From contig OMWV01000037.1 in assembly GCA_900314845.1 (NCBI GenBank), positions 186,001 to 250,000 of the forward strand: a stretch of DNA of 64,000 bases. Direction: 5' to 3'. This document shows positions 18,354 through 27,727 of this stretch, piece by piece. The translations under genes and the position numbers were made by a program. The DNA is from an uncultured Eubacteriales bacterium (GTDB lineage Bacteria; Bacillota; Clostridia; Lachnospirales; Lachnospiraceae). Within the stretch, counting starts at the first letter, position 1; every line of letters starts with the position of its first letter. A model generated the notes under the pieces. That model saw only the letters and a program-made list of their open reading frames with translations, had not been told where the DNA came from and did not search any database.

Positions 18354-18412
18354 ATGTAATAATTTTTGCTGCCGCCTTTTTTGGCGTGCGGCGCTAAAGA
18401 TGCTTTTCTTTT

Positions 18413-18443
18413 GTCCCTGAATATTGTTTTCAGGGACTTTTTT
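18413..18443 (+). terminator. Riboswitch-controlled terminator before ribD
   Basis: GTCCCTGA (18413-18420) pairs with TCAGGGAC (18430-18437), followed by six Ts (18438-18443). It lies 59 bases after the FMN aptamer and 54 bases before ribD. It is the off-state of the switch when FMN is bound. Confidence 0.88.
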
Positions 18444-18496
18444 CTGTGCAGGCGATAAGCCGCAGGATACAGATTAGAGGTGCATAAAACAATAAC

Positions 18497-19606
18497 ATGA
18501 AACAGGAAGACATAAAATATATGCAGATGGCTCTGGAGCAGGCAGCTCTGGGAGTCGGGTATACGAATCCCAATCCCATGGTGGGCGCTGTCCTGGTCAA
18601 GGACGGCAAGGTCATAGCGAAAGGCTATCACCACCGCTGCGGTCAGGGGCACGCCGAGGTTGAAACATTTAAGGCCGCCGGCGACGCTGATGTCACAGGG
18701 GCAACACTTTATGTGACCCTTGAGCCCTGTTCCCACTACGGAAAGACTCCCCCCTGTGCGGATCTTATCGTCAGCAAGCACGTCGGCCGCGTCGTTGTCG
18801 GCGCTCTCGATCCCAACCCTCTTGTCTCAGGCAGAGGCATAAAAAAGATAAGGGATGCCGGCATAGAAGTAGAAACCGGAGTTCTGGCAGAAGAGAGCCG
18901 AAAGCTGAATGAGATATTCATGAAATATATCGTTGCCAAGGAACCATTTGTCCTCTACAAATCGGCCATGTCACTCGATGGGAAGACTGCGGCTCCTAAC
19001 GGCGAATCCCAGTGGATATCCTGTGAAGAATCCAGACTTGAAGTCCACAGGCTGAGGAACCAGTATATGGGGATCATGGTTGGAATAGGAACTGTCCTTA
19101 GTGACGACCCTATGCTCAACTGCCGGATCCCCGGCGGAAAAGACCCCGTAAGGATCATAGCGGATTCCTCTCTTCGCCTGCCCCTGGATTCCAGGCTTGC
19201 CGCTACAGCAAAGGATATTCCTGTTATAGCAGCCTGCAGGCAGGACGCTGATCCGGCAAAGGAGGCCGCTCTGAGAGAAAAGGGAGTTCAGGTTATCCGC
19301 ACAGGCTCTGCCGGCGGGGACGTCGATCTGGCAGAACTTGTCCATACACTCGGACAGCAGGGGATAGACAGCATTCTTCTCGAAGGCGGACCGACACTTG
19401 CCTTTGCGGCTTTTGAGGCAGGCATAGTCGATAAGGTACAGATGTATATCGCCCCTGAGATCATAGGCGGCGCCACATCAAAAACCCCTGTGGAAGGGAA
19501 AGGGATCGCACACCTTTCTGATGCCTGGATCTTAAAGGATATAGAGAGCAGACGCATAGGAAGTGATATCTGCCTTACCGCTTATGTGGATAAAGACAGA
19601 AGCTAA
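18497..19606 (+). CDS. ribD: Bifunctional riboflavin deaminase/reductase RibD
   Basis: RibD (369 residues) carries out the deamination and the side-chain reduction of the pyrimidine intermediate in riboflavin synthesis. The N-terminal deaminase domain (1 to about 145) has the zinc site HAEVETF and LEPCSHYGKTPPC. The C-terminal reductase domain has YKSAMSLDGKTA, VGIGTVLSDDPMLNCR and LLEGGPTLAFAAFEAG. It is the first gene after the FMN riboswitch terminator. Confidence 0.96.
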   Translation: MKQEDIKYMQMALEQAALGVGYTNPNPMVGAVLVKDGKVIAKGYHHRCGQGHAEVETFKAAGDADVTGATLYVTLEPCSHYGKTPPCADLIVSKHVGRVVVGALDPNPLVSGRGIKKIRDAGIEVETGVLAEESRKLNEIFMKYIVAKEPFVLYKSAMSLDGKTAAPNGESQWISCEESRLEVHRLRNQYMGIMVGIGTVLSDDPMLNCRIPGGKDPVRIIADSSLRLPLDSRLAATAKDIPVIAACRQDADPAKEAALREKGVQVIRTGSAGGDVDLAELVHTLGQQGIDSILLEGGPTLAFAAFEAGIVDKVQMYIAPEIIGGATSKTPVEGKGIAHLSDAWILKDIESRRIGSDICLTAYVDKDRS

Positions 19607-19625
19607 GTCTTAAGGAGGAGGAAGA

Positions 19626-20285
19626 ATGTTTACAGGTATCATAGAAGAGATAGGCACTGTAAAGCAGCTGATTCCGGGGACTGTATCCTATAAGCTTGTC
19701 GTAAGCGCCGATAAAGTCCTTGAGGGGACAAAGATCGGAGACAGCATATCCACAAATGGGATCTGTCTTACCGTAACAGCCATACACGGAGGCTGTTTTG
19801 AAGCGGATGTCATGCCGGAAACCGTGCGCAGGACAAGTTTTTCATCCTTTCATTCCGGATCAAAGGTCAACCTTGAAAGGGCTCTCACGCTCAACAGCAG
19901 ACTGGGCGGTCATATCGTCAGCGGCCATATAGACGGAACAGGCACGATAAAGTCAATGACCAGGGAAGATAACGCAGTATGGCTTACCATAGAGACGCAG
20001 CCCCAGCTGCTCAGATATATGATAGAGAAAGGATCCATCGCCCTGGACGGAGTCAGCCTGACCCTGGCCGGCGTTGACGATAAGAGCCTGAAAGTTTCTA
20101 TCATCCCTCACACAGGAGAGGAAACCGTTCTCCTGATGAAGAAACCCGGAGACCTTGTCAACATAGAATGTGACCTGATCGGCAAATATGTCGAAAAGCT
20201 CATGAAAACAGATACTGACCAGCCCGCCCAGGCGGAAAAAAGCGTGATAGATCTGAATTTTCTCGCTGAAAACGGGTTTGTCTGA
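19626..20285 (+). CDS. ribE: Riboflavin synthase alpha chain
   Basis: Riboflavin synthase (219 residues) dismutates two lumazine molecules into riboflavin. It has two repeated lumazine-binding barrels. Repeat 1 begins MFTGIIEEIGTV and includes GDSISTNGICLTVT; repeat 2 includes LGGHIVSGHIDGTGTI and GSIALDGVSLTLAG. A strong AAGGAGGAAGA site precedes ATG 19626. Confidence 0.95.
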   Translation: MFTGIIEEIGTVKQLIPGTVSYKLVVSADKVLEGTKIGDSISTNGICLTVTAIHGGCFEADVMPETVRRTSFSSFHSGSKVNLERALTLNSRLGGHIVSGHIDGTGTIKSMTREDNAVWLTIETQPQLLRYMIEKGSIALDGVSLTLAGVDDKSLKVSIIPHTGEETVLLMKKPGDLVNIECDLIGKYVEKLMKTDTDQPAQAEKSVIDLNFLAENGFV

Positions 20286-20309
20286 TATACAGCTTTGGAG
20301 GAATGCAAA

Positions 20310-21599
20310 ATGTACAAGTTTAACACCATCGAAGAGATCGCGCAGGATCTGAGAGACGGCAAGATCGTAGTTATCCAGGATGACGAAGACCGTGAGAACG
20401 AGGGAGATGTCATCTGCGCCGCCCAGTTCGCGACGCCTGAGAATGTCAATTTCATGGCATCCTACGCAAAGGGCCTCATCTGCATGCCCATGAGCGAGGA
20501 ATATGTAAAAAAACTCGATCTGGACATGATGTGCGCGGTAAATAAAGACAATCATGAGACCGCATTTACCGTATCCATCGATCACAAGGCAACAGAGACA
20601 GGCATATCCGCCTACGAACGCTCCATCACAGCTTTAAAGGCTGCCGAGGACGGGGCAAGACCGGATGATTTCAGACGTCCCGGTCATATGTTCCCTCTCA
20701 AGGCAAAGAGAGGCGGCGTCTTTGAAAGAGGCGGACACACAGAGGCCACGGTAGATCTTATGAAGGTGGCCGGCCTGAAAGAGATGGGCCTTTGCTGTGA
20801 GATCATGAGAGATGACGGGACCATGGCAAGAAGAGAAGACCTCTTTGAATTTGCCCAGAAACACGGCCTCAAGATCAGCACGATCGGCGAACTGAAAAAA
20901 TACCGCAAAGAACATGAAAAGCTTGTCGAGTGTGTGGCAAAGGCAAAACTTCCCACAAAGCACGGCGAATTTATGATGTACGGATATATCAATAAGCTGA
21001 CCGGCGAACATCACGTAGCCCTGGTAAAGGGAGATATCGGTGACGGAAAGAGCGTGCTGGGAAGAGTTCACTCCGAATGCCTGACAGGTGAAGTTTTCGG
21101 TTCCTCCCGCTGTGACTGCGGTGAACAGCTTGATACCGCACTTGATATGATAGAGAAGGAAGGAAGAGGCGTTCTTCTTTATCTCAGACAGGAAGGCCGC
21201 GGAATTGGCCTGATCAATAAGATAAAGGCCTACGCCCTTCAGGATGAGGGTTATGATACGATCCAGGCAAATATAAAGCTGGGCTTCCCTGCCGATATGA
21301 GAGACTACACGATCGGTTCCCAGATCCTTCAGGACCTGGGCGTACACGAACTCAGGCTCATGACAAACAATCCGCAGAAGATAGAAGGCCTTGAGGCTTT
21401 CGGCCTGAAGATCGTCGAGAGAGTTCCCATCCAGATGAAACTGAAAAAGGCAGATACATTCTATCTTCTTACAAAGCAGGAGAAGATGGGACACATGCTC
21501 GACTACAAGATCGATCCTGAAACAGAGGCGCAGATCAAGGAAGAAAAAGCCCGCCATGTAAAAGAAGCAGAGGCCGAAAATAAGGCTTCAGATAAATAG
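20310..21599 (+). CDS. ribBA: RibBA: DHBP synthase/GTP cyclohydrolase II
   Basis: RibBA (429 residues) supplies both precursors of riboflavin. The N-terminal DHBP synthase domain (1 to about 205) has [18 protein letters not shown] and the [25 protein letters not shown]-type region, split here by normal spacing. The C-terminal GTP cyclohydrolase II domain (from about 210) has the zinc and catalytic segment [10 protein letters not shown] and [20 protein letters not shown] 20310 is chosen because GGAGGA (20297-20302) sits 7 bases upstream; the in-frame TTG at 20295 overlaps that site. Confidence 0.96.
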   Translation: MYKFNTIEEIAQDLRDGKIVVIQDDEDRENEGDVICAAQFATPENVNFMASYAKGLICMPMSEEYVKKLDLDMMCAVNKDNHETAFTVSIDHKATETGISAYERSITALKAAEDGARPDDFRRPGHMFPLKAKRGGVFERGGHTEATVDLMKVAGLKEMGLCCEIMRDDGTMARREDLFEFAQKHGLKISTIGELKKYRKEHEKLVECVAKAKLPTKHGEFMMYGYINKLTGEHHVALVKGDIGDGKSVLGRVHSECLTGEVFGSSRCDCGEQLDTALDMIEKEGRGVLLYLRQEGRGIGLINKIKAYALQDEGYDTIQANIKLGFPADMRDYTIGSQILQDLGVHELRLMTNNPQKIEGLEAFGLKIVERVPIQMKLKKADTFYLLTKQEKMGHMLDYKIDPETEAQIKEEKARHVKEAEAENKASDK

Positions 21600-21627
21600 A
21601 ATTTTTATAAAATAAGGAGAAAAGACC

Positions 21628-22092
21628 ATGAATGTAATTGAGGGAAATGTAGTAGCAGGCAGCGACGTTAAGATCGGTATCGTATGTGCGCGTTTTAACG
21701 AGTTCATCACAAACAAGCTTCTGGGCGGCGCCCAGGACGCTCTTCTTCGTCACGGAGTAAACGACGACAACATAGACGTTGCCTGGGTTCCGGGCTCATT
21801 TGAGATTCCGGTAGCGGCAAAGAGAATGGCACAGTCCGGCAAGTATGACGCGATCCTCTGCCTGGGCGCTGTTATAAAGGGCTCAACAGATCATTACACA
21901 TTCGTAAGCTCTGAAGTTTCAAAGGGCATTGCCACTGTCACCCTGCAGACCGGCGTTCCCGTAATGTTCGGTGTGCTGACGACAGACAATATAGAGCAGG
22001 CAATAGAGCGTGCCGGCACAAAGGCAGGAAACAAGGGTTACGATGCTGCCTGCAGCGCAATAGAGATGATAAATCTTTTCAAGAAGCTGTGA
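21628..22092 (+). CDS. ribH: 6,7-dimethyl-8-ribityllumazine synthase
   Basis: Lumazine synthase (154 residues) condenses the pyrimidine and DHBP to lumazine and usually assembles into pentamers or capsids. Visible are [52 protein letters not shown] and [22 protein letters not shown]. It is the last gene of the operon and is followed by a strong terminator. Confidence 0.97.
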   Translation: MNVIEGNVVAGSDVKIGIVCARFNEFITNKLLGGAQDALLRHGVNDDNIDVAWVPGSFEIPVAAKRMAQSGKYDAILCLGAVIKGSTDHYTFVSSEVSKGIATVTLQTGVPVMFGVLTTDNIEQAIERAGTKAGNKGYDAACSAIEMINLFKKL

Positions 22093-22121
22093 TAAGCGCC
22101 CTGTAAAAGAGGAAAGACAAG

Positions 22122-22166
22122 GCCCGGTCTGCACATCCCGTCGGATGCCGCAGACCGGGCTTTTTT
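22122..22166 (+). terminator. Terminator of the riboflavin operon
   Basis: An 11-bp perfect stem, GCCCGGTCTGC (22122-22132) with GCAGACCGGGC (22150-22160), followed by six Ts. Confidence 0.93.
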
Positions 22167-22285
22167 CTGCGCAGCGGGAGGATCCCGGCCATATCATGAA
22201 AAGGCAAAAAGGAAATCCATCTAAAGCATTATGAAAAGAATGTGAAATTTTATTAATTTGCACGCAAAGTATATAAAAATAATGC

Positions 22286-22314
22286 TTGAAAATATATAGG
22301 CAACATTGTAAAAT
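22286..22314 (+). promoter_or_regulatory. Promoter of apbE (and probably rnf)
   Basis: TTGAAA (22286-22291) and TAAAAT (22309-22314) are 17 bases apart, 42 bases before the proposed apbE start. The AT-rich stretch 22167-22285 shows nothing else I can name. Confidence 0.65.
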
Positions 22315-22356
22315 GTTTTGAGAAGCGTTAATTAATTATCAGGCGAGGTGTATGCT

Positions 22357-23460
22357 TTGCTCAGAAAGCGGATTATGATCCTGCTGACAGCTGCAGCTGT
22401 CAGCGCAGCCCTGGCTTTAACGGGCGGCTGTTCTGTAAAAAAGACAGCAGGGCAGCAGACGGAAAGCCAGACAGAAGATAAGAATGACCGGTCAGCTGAG
22501 ATATTTTCCATGGGAACGGTATTTTCGGCAAGAGTTATCGGTCAGGATGCGCAGAGCATTCTCGAAGAGGCAGACGATGCCATATACAAAGCCGACGATC
22601 TCATTTCCTACAGGAAAGAAGATTCTCTGACGGCAGATTTCAACAGTCAGCACAAAGCAGACGTGTCCCCGATCAGTGATCTGATGCAGCAGACGCTGGA
22701 TATCAGCAAAAAGAGCAAGGGAGCTTTTGATCCAACTGTTCTTCCCCTGACACAGGTCTGGCAGTTCGACAGGATGCAGGAAGAAGACTTTGATGTCTCT
22801 TCCATGAAAGTCCCGGATCAGGCATCTATTGATCAGGCTCTGGAGCATGTGGATTACAAGAAGCTTGACTTTGATAACAAGACTGGCCTTCTCTCGACAT
22901 CCGATCCGGATCAGAAACTGGAACTGGGGGCCGTGGGCAAGGGCTTCGCTATCGATCAGGCCATGTCTGTCATCCGCGAGAAAAAAGCAAAAGGTGCACT
23001 CATATCCGCCGGCAGTTCTATAGGGCTCATGGGCGTCAAGGAAGACGGCAGCAGCTTTACGGTCGCCCTCAGGGATCCGAGGGGTGACGAGGGAGATTAT
23101 ATCGGACTTTTTCATACAACGGACTGTACGATCTCCACATCCGGCGATTACGAAAGATATTTTGAATATAAAGGAAAAAGATATCATCATATATTAGATC
23201 CGCATACCGGATATCCCTCTGACAGCGGGCTGATGCAGGTCACGATCCTGTGCAGCAGCGGTTCACTGGGAGATGCCCTTTCAACAGCCTGTTTTGCCCT
23301 TGGCCTTGATGAGGGAATGAAACTGGCGAAAGAATATAATGTTTTGGCCATATTTGTTGATAATGACAGGCATATTTGGTATAATAACACGGGTTTATCG
23401 GATATTTTTGAATTCACCGGAAAGGATTCCGGCTATACCCTGTCCGAATATAATAAATAA
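22357..23460 (+). CDS. apbE: FAD:protein FMN transferase ApbE (lipoprotein)
   Basis: A 367-residue ApbE-family enzyme that attaches FMN by a phosphoester bond to threonines of flavoproteins such as RnfG and RnfD. The N-terminus is a lipoprotein signal peptide: basic RKR, a hydrophobic stretch, then the lipobox LTGGC near residue 25. The body has EIFSMGTVFSARV, KKSKGAFDPTVLPLTQVW, the FAD-binding LELGAVGKGFAIDQAM, and YHHILDPHTGYPSDSG. A TTG at 22357 is taken as start because GCGAGG lies 8 bases upstream; the ATG at 22352 is out of frame and the GTG at 22348 overlaps the ribosome site. It precedes rnfC, its expected client operon. Confidence 0.93.
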   Translation: MLRKRIMILLTAAAVSAALALTGGCSVKKTAGQQTESQTEDKNDRSAEIFSMGTVFSARVIGQDAQSILEEADDAIYKADDLISYRKEDSLTADFNSQHKADVSPISDLMQQTLDISKKSKGAFDPTVLPLTQVWQFDRMQEEDFDVSSMKVPDQASIDQALEHVDYKKLDFDNKTGLLSTSDPDQKLELGAVGKGFAIDQAMSVIREKKAKGALISAGSSIGLMGVKEDGSSFTVALRDPRGDEGDYIGLFHTTDCTISTSGDYERYFEYKGKRYHHILDPHTGYPSDSGLMQVTILCSSGSLGDALSTACFALGLDEGMKLAKEYNVLAIFVDNDRHIWYNNTGLSDIFEFTGKDSGYTLSEYNK

Positions 23461-23552
23461 TTTTGTTGTTTGCGCGCACTTTCCGGGGACTGACCAGGAA
23501 CTGCGCGATTAAACATATGTTAAATGTCACTATTTATCAGAGGAGGATTCAA

Positions 23553-24890
23553 ATGGCACAATCATCAAGTCTTCTTGGCCGCCTGGGTTTTGTAAAGACG
23601 CCGGGAGCTCCTGCACCTCACAGAAAGAACACTGCAGAGTGCGAGACTGTGACAATGCCTGTCCCTAAGACAGTTACGATTGTCATGTCCATGCACATCG
23701 GCGCACCGTGTAAACCCTGTGTTAAACCGAAGGATCAGGTTTATGTAGGAACGCTCATTGGTGACAGCGACGCATTCATGTCCGCTAAGATACATTCCAG
23801 CGTGTCAGGAACAGTCAAAAAGATTGACACAGTATTAATGCCTAATGGTTCTACGGCTCAGGCTGTCGTTATCGATACAGATGGCGAGCAGACGATCGAT
23901 CCGAACATTAAGCCGCCCGTTATAAACTCCAGAGAGGATTTTATCGAGGCAGTTAAGAACTCCGGACTTGTAGGTCTCGGCGGTGCTGGTTTCCCGGCAC
24001 ATATCAAGCTGAATCCGGCTCCGGACGTTCTTGCCAAGGTCGATACTCTCTGCATAAACGGAGCTGAGTGCGAGCCCTACAACACGGCAGATTACAGAGA
24101 GTTCCTCGAGAACTACGACAATGTGATCTACGGTATCACAGAGGTTCTCAAGGTTCTTGAAGCCAAGCGGGCGATCATCGGCATCGAGTCAAACAAGCCG
24201 GAAGCGATCAAGCTTATGACAGAGAAGACAAAGGAGTATGACAACATCTCCGTTCAGGTTCTTCCCGCTCGTTACCCTCAGGGCGCTGAGAAAGTTCTCA
24301 TCCATACCCTGACAGGCAGAGAGGTGCCTCCGGGCAAGCTTCCCGCAGACGTTGGCGTTGTTGTTATGAACGTTGCATCAGCAGGCTTCCTTGGAGGATA
24401 TCTCAAGGATGGCATCCCTCTTACAACAAAGCGTGTCACGATCGATGGTTCTGCTATCGCAAACCCTCAGAACGTTAAGGTCTGCGTTGGTACCTCTATT
24501 AAAGATATCATTGATTTCTGCGGCGGATACAAGGGAACACCCTATAAGCTCATCAGCGGCGGCCCTATGATGGGTATGGCGCTTGTGACAGATAATTTCC
24601 CTGTACTCAAGCAGAACAATGCATTCCTGGCATTTGATGAGAAGGATGCCAAGAGCCTTGAGCCCACAGCATGCATCAGATGCGGCAGATGTGTCAATGC
24701 CTGCCCTATGAACCTCATGCCCACAAAGCTGGAGGATGCAGTGAATGCAAGGAACGTCGACGGCCTTAAGGAATTTGGCGTTCTCAATTGTATGGAGTGC
24801 GGATGCTGCGCATTCGTATGTCCCGCAAACAGGAAACTCGTTCAGGCAATGAGAATCGGCAAGTCCATTCTCCGTAATGCAGGAAAGTAG
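23553..24890 (+). CDS. rnfC: Rnf complex subunit C
   Basis: RnfC (445 residues) is the peripheral NADH-side subunit of the ferredoxin:NAD+ oxidoreductase that pumps Na+ or H+. The N-terminal part is barrel-sandwich-like (IVMSMHIGAPCKPCV). A Rossmann-like FMN/NADH region follows with GLVGLGGAGFPAHIKL and NGAECEPY, then a SLBB-type domain, and two 4Fe-4S motifs near the end (CIRCGRCVNACP and CMECGCCAFVCP). ATG 23553 follows AGAGGAGGATTCAA; the frame runs 30 codons further upstream without any conserved sequence. It opens the rnfCDGEAB operon. Confidence 0.96.
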   Translation: MAQSSSLLGRLGFVKTPGAPAPHRKNTAECETVTMPVPKTVTIVMSMHIGAPCKPCVKPKDQVYVGTLIGDSDAFMSAKIHSSVSGTVKKIDTVLMPNGSTAQAVVIDTDGEQTIDPNIKPPVINSREDFIEAVKNSGLVGLGGAGFPAHIKLNPAPDVLAKVDTLCINGAECEPYNTADYREFLENYDNVIYGITEVLKVLEAKRAIIGIESNKPEAIKLMTEKTKEYDNISVQVLPARYPQGAEKVLIHTLTGREVPPGKLPADVGVVVMNVASAGFLGGYLKDGIPLTTKRVTIDGSAIANPQNVKVCVGTSIKDIIDFCGGYKGTPYKLISGGPMMGMALVTDNFPVLKQNNAFLAFDEKDAKSLEPTACIRCGRCVNACPMNLMPTKLEDAVNARNVDGLKEFGVLNCMECGCCAFVCPANRKLVQAMRIGKSILRNAGK

Positions 24891-24900
24891 GTGTTAAAGA

Positions 24901-25863
24901 ATGGAAAATAAATTAATCGTTTCATCATCTCCTCATATTTCCAGCAATACGAAGACTAAGGACCTTATGCTCAATGTCATCATCGCGCTGGTTCCTGCTC
25001 TTATCGCTTCCATCATCTTCTTCGGCTACAGAGCTATCATCATTGAGGTTGCCTGCGTTGCATCCTGTGTGATCTCCGAGTATATCTGCCGCAAGATCAT
25101 GAAGAGAGAGCAGACCATTGGAGATCTCAGTGCGGTTGTTACAGGTCTTCTCCTGGCATTCAACCTTCCCTCAAGCGTACCGATCTATGTTCCCATCATC
25201 GGCGGCGTAGTAGCAATAGTAGTAGCAAAGCAGATGTTCGGCGGTATCGGTCAGAACTTCGTTAACCCGGCACTTATCTCCCGTATCATCCTCATGAATT
25301 CTTTCCCTGTTCTGCTTACCACATGGTATCCGGCAACACCGGGAAACTTCCTGGGTGATGCAACAGCTGCGGCAACACCTCTTGCCATCGCGTCAAGCGG
25401 CAGCGGAACACTTCCTTCTTATCTCGACATGTTCCTTGGAAACACAGGCGGATGTCTTGGTGAGACAAGTGCTCTTGCCCTCCTTATCGGTGGTCTCTTC
25501 CTGATATTCAGAGGTGTTATCTCCGCGATCATACCTTTCGTATACATTGCAGTAGTATTTGTACTTTCCGCGATCGTAGGTCTGGATCCCGTTATGCAGA
25601 TCCTTTCAGGCGGTCTCTTCATCGGTGCATTCTTCATGGCTACAGACTATGTAACAAGCCCTCTTACACGCAAGGGCAAGTTTATCTATGCTCTGTGCAT
25701 GGGTATCATAACTGTATTCATCCGTAGATTTGCATCTCTTCCGGAAGGTGTATCTTACTCAATCGTTCTCATGAACATCATCGTTCCTCTGATAGAGCGC
25801 AAGACCATCCCTCTTCCTTTCGGAGCAGTAAAGGAGCCCAAGAAAAAGGAGGCTGGTAAGTAA
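24901..25863 (+). CDS. rnfD: Rnf complex subunit D
   Basis: RnfD (320 residues) is a membrane subunit carrying covalent FMN. About eight to nine hydrophobic segments are visible. The region LGETSALALLIGG fits the flavinylation area of RnfD/NqrB proteins, and FMATDYVTSPLTRKG is the conserved later loop. The next gene starts within its stop codon (TAATG). Confidence 0.95.
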   Translation: MENKLIVSSSPHISSNTKTKDLMLNVIIALVPALIASIIFFGYRAIIIEVACVASCVISEYICRKIMKREQTIGDLSAVVTGLLLAFNLPSSVPIYVPIIGGVVAIVVAKQMFGGIGQNFVNPALISRIILMNSFPVLLTTWYPATPGNFLGDATAAATPLAIASSGSGTLPSYLDMFLGNTGGCLGETSALALLIGGLFLIFRGVISAIIPFVYIAVVFVLSAIVGLDPVMQILSGGLFIGAFFMATDYVTSPLTRKGKFIYALCMGIITVFIRRFASLPEGVSYSIVLMNIIVPLIERKTIPLPFGAVKEPKKKEAGK

Positions 25864-26429
25864 TGGATGCAAAAGCAATATTAGTTCCTACATTAAAACT
25901 TACAGTAATAGGCGTTATCATCACAGCTCTGCTTTTCATGACAAACAGCAGGACTCAGGCAAAGATAGAGCAGAATGAGGCCCAGGCGGCTGTTGAAGCC
26001 CGTAAGCAGGTGCTTCCTGAAGCTGATGATTTTGAAGAGAAGAAAGTCACTGTTGACGGCACAGAATATACATATTATGAAGCTACAAACAAGGCTGGAT
26101 ATGTATTTTCCGGAAGCAACAAGGGCTACGGCGGCCAGGTCGTAACCATGACAGGTATCGACGCGGACGGCAAGATCGTTGGTGTACTTGTTACAGATGC
26201 CAGCAACGAGACTCCTGGTCTTGGTGCGAAATGGCTTGCAACAGATCAGGCTAATCAGGACAGACTCGCTCAGTTCTACGGCGATGTTCCGGATTCTGAT
26301 TACGCTGTAACAAAGGATGGCGGAAAGATCCAGGCTGTATCAGGCGCAACATTAACATCCCGTGCCGTTACAGCAGACGTAAACTCCGCGATCGCTCAGT
26401 ATAAAGCAGCTACTGGAGGTGCTAATTAA
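25863..26429 (+). CDS. rnfG: Rnf complex subunit G (FMN-binding)
   Basis: RnfG (188 residues) has one N-terminal membrane anchor (about 7-24) and an extracytoplasmic FMN-binding domain. The motif VSGATLTSRAV near residue 158 is the classic flavinylation site, where ApbE attaches FMN to a threonine. GVLVTDASNETPGLGAKW is also typical. It overlaps rnfD and rnfE by one base each. Confidence 0.95.
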   Translation: MDAKAILVPTLKLTVIGVIITALLFMTNSRTQAKIEQNEAQAAVEARKQVLPEADDFEEKKVTVDGTEYTYYEATNKAGYVFSGSNKGYGGQVVTMTGIDADGKIVGVLVTDASNETPGLGAKWLATDQANQDRLAQFYGDVPDSDYAVTKDGGKIQAVSGATLTSRAVTADVNSAIAQYKAATGGAN

Positions 26430-27118
26430 TGGCAAAGAAACAGAGAAGTATAGGTGATATATTCTTCTCAGGATGGATCAAGGAAAACCCTGTACTCAGA
26501 CTGGTGCTTGGTACCTGCCCTACACTTGCGGTATCTACACAGGCATTCAACGGTATCGGTATGGGTGTTGCCGCAACATTCGTTCTTGTTGGTTCCAACC
26601 TTGTTATCTCACTTCTGAGAAATTTCATTCCTGACAATGTACGTATTCCTGCATTCATCACGATCATCGCCGGATTCGTTACTGTTGTACAGATGGTTAT
26701 TCAGGCGTTTTCACCTGCCCTCGATAAGGCTCTTGGTATTTACCTTCCCCTTATCGTTGTTAACTGTATTATCCTTGGCCGCGCAGAGAGTTTTGCCAGC
26801 AAGAATGGCCCGATCGCTTCCATATTCGATGGAATCGGAATGGGCATTGGCTTCACGATAACCCTTCTGCTCATGGGATCTATCAGAGAGATCATCGGAA
26901 ACGGTTCCTGGATGGGTATCGTCTTCAACCATGGCACTGTTATTCAGCCCATGCTTATCATGATCCTTCCTCCCGGCGGTTTCTTCGTATTCGGTCTTCT
27001 TGTTGCTCTCTTCAACAAACTTGCAGAGGGTAAGGGCAAGGAGCCTGCAACTCTTACATGCTGCAATTGCCCTCAGGCTGATATGTGCCGTGAGTCTATG
27101 GAAGGAGGAAATAATTAA
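26429..27118 (+). CDS. rnfE: Rnf complex subunit E
   Basis: RnfE (229 residues) is a six-helix membrane subunit related to RnfA. It shows ENPVLRLVLGTCPTLAVSTQ, YLPLIVVNCIILGRAESFAS and GMGIGFTITLLLMGSIREIIG. The C-terminal tail ends in a Cys-rich LTCCNCPQADMC, seen in clostridial RnfE. The stop overlaps the rnfA start. Confidence 0.95.
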   Translation: MAKKQRSIGDIFFSGWIKENPVLRLVLGTCPTLAVSTQAFNGIGMGVAATFVLVGSNLVISLLRNFIPDNVRIPAFITIIAGFVTVVQMVIQAFSPALDKALGIYLPLIVVNCIILGRAESFASKNGPIASIFDGIGMGIGFTITLLLMGSIREIIGNGSWMGIVFNHGTVIQPMLIMILPPGGFFVFGLLVALFNKLAEGKGKEPATLTCCNCPQADMCRESMEGGNN

Positions 27119-27717
27119 TGATCGTTAATCTTGTTTCCATCTTCCTGGCAGCTATCCTGACAAACAACTACGTATTATCCAAGTTCCTTGGTATCTGCCC
27201 CTTCCTGGGTGTATCAAAGAAGATCGATACAGCTGTCAGCATGAGCCTGGCCGTTATCGTAGTTATGACAGTCGCAACTATCGCAACATGGCCGATTCAG
27301 ACATTCATCCTCGACAAGTTCGGGATCGGATATCTGCAGACCATCGTATTCATTCTTATCATCGCTGCACTCGTACAGTTCATCGAGTCTTTCATGAAGA
27401 AGAATATGCCTCCCCTTTACCAGGCACTTGGTATCTACCTTCCTCTGATCACAACAAACTGTGCGGTTCTCGGTGTTACAACACTGAACATTGACAACAG
27501 CTACAACTTTGCAGAGTCAATCGTGAACGCTATCGGTTCCGGTGTTGGTTATCTCGTAGCTATGGTACTTTTCGCAGGCGTCAGAGGAAGACTTGAATCT
27601 GCTGACATTCCCAAGTCACTTCAGGGCCTGCCCATCACACTGATCGCCGCAGCTATCGTTGCCTGCTCATTCCTGGGCTTTGGCGGTATGATAGATGGTA
27701 TATTCGGATTAAAGTAG
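27118..27717 (+). CDS. rnfA: Rnf complex subunit A
   Basis: RnfA (199 residues) is the second six-helix membrane subunit. Conserved stretches are LTNNYVLSKFLGICPFLGVSKK, with the cysteine thought to bind an intramembrane Fe-S cluster with RnfE, and YLPLITTNCAVLGVT. The length and topology are those of the family. Confidence 0.96.
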   Translation: MIVNLVSIFLAAILTNNYVLSKFLGICPFLGVSKKIDTAVSMSLAVIVVMTVATIATWPIQTFILDKFGIGYLQTIVFILIIAALVQFIESFMKKNMPPLYQALGIYLPLITTNCAVLGVTTLNIDNSYNFAESIVNAIGSGVGYLVAMVLFAGVRGRLESADIPKSLQGLPITLIAAAIVACSFLGFGGMIDGIFGLK

Positions 27718-27727
27718 GAGGATAGAT

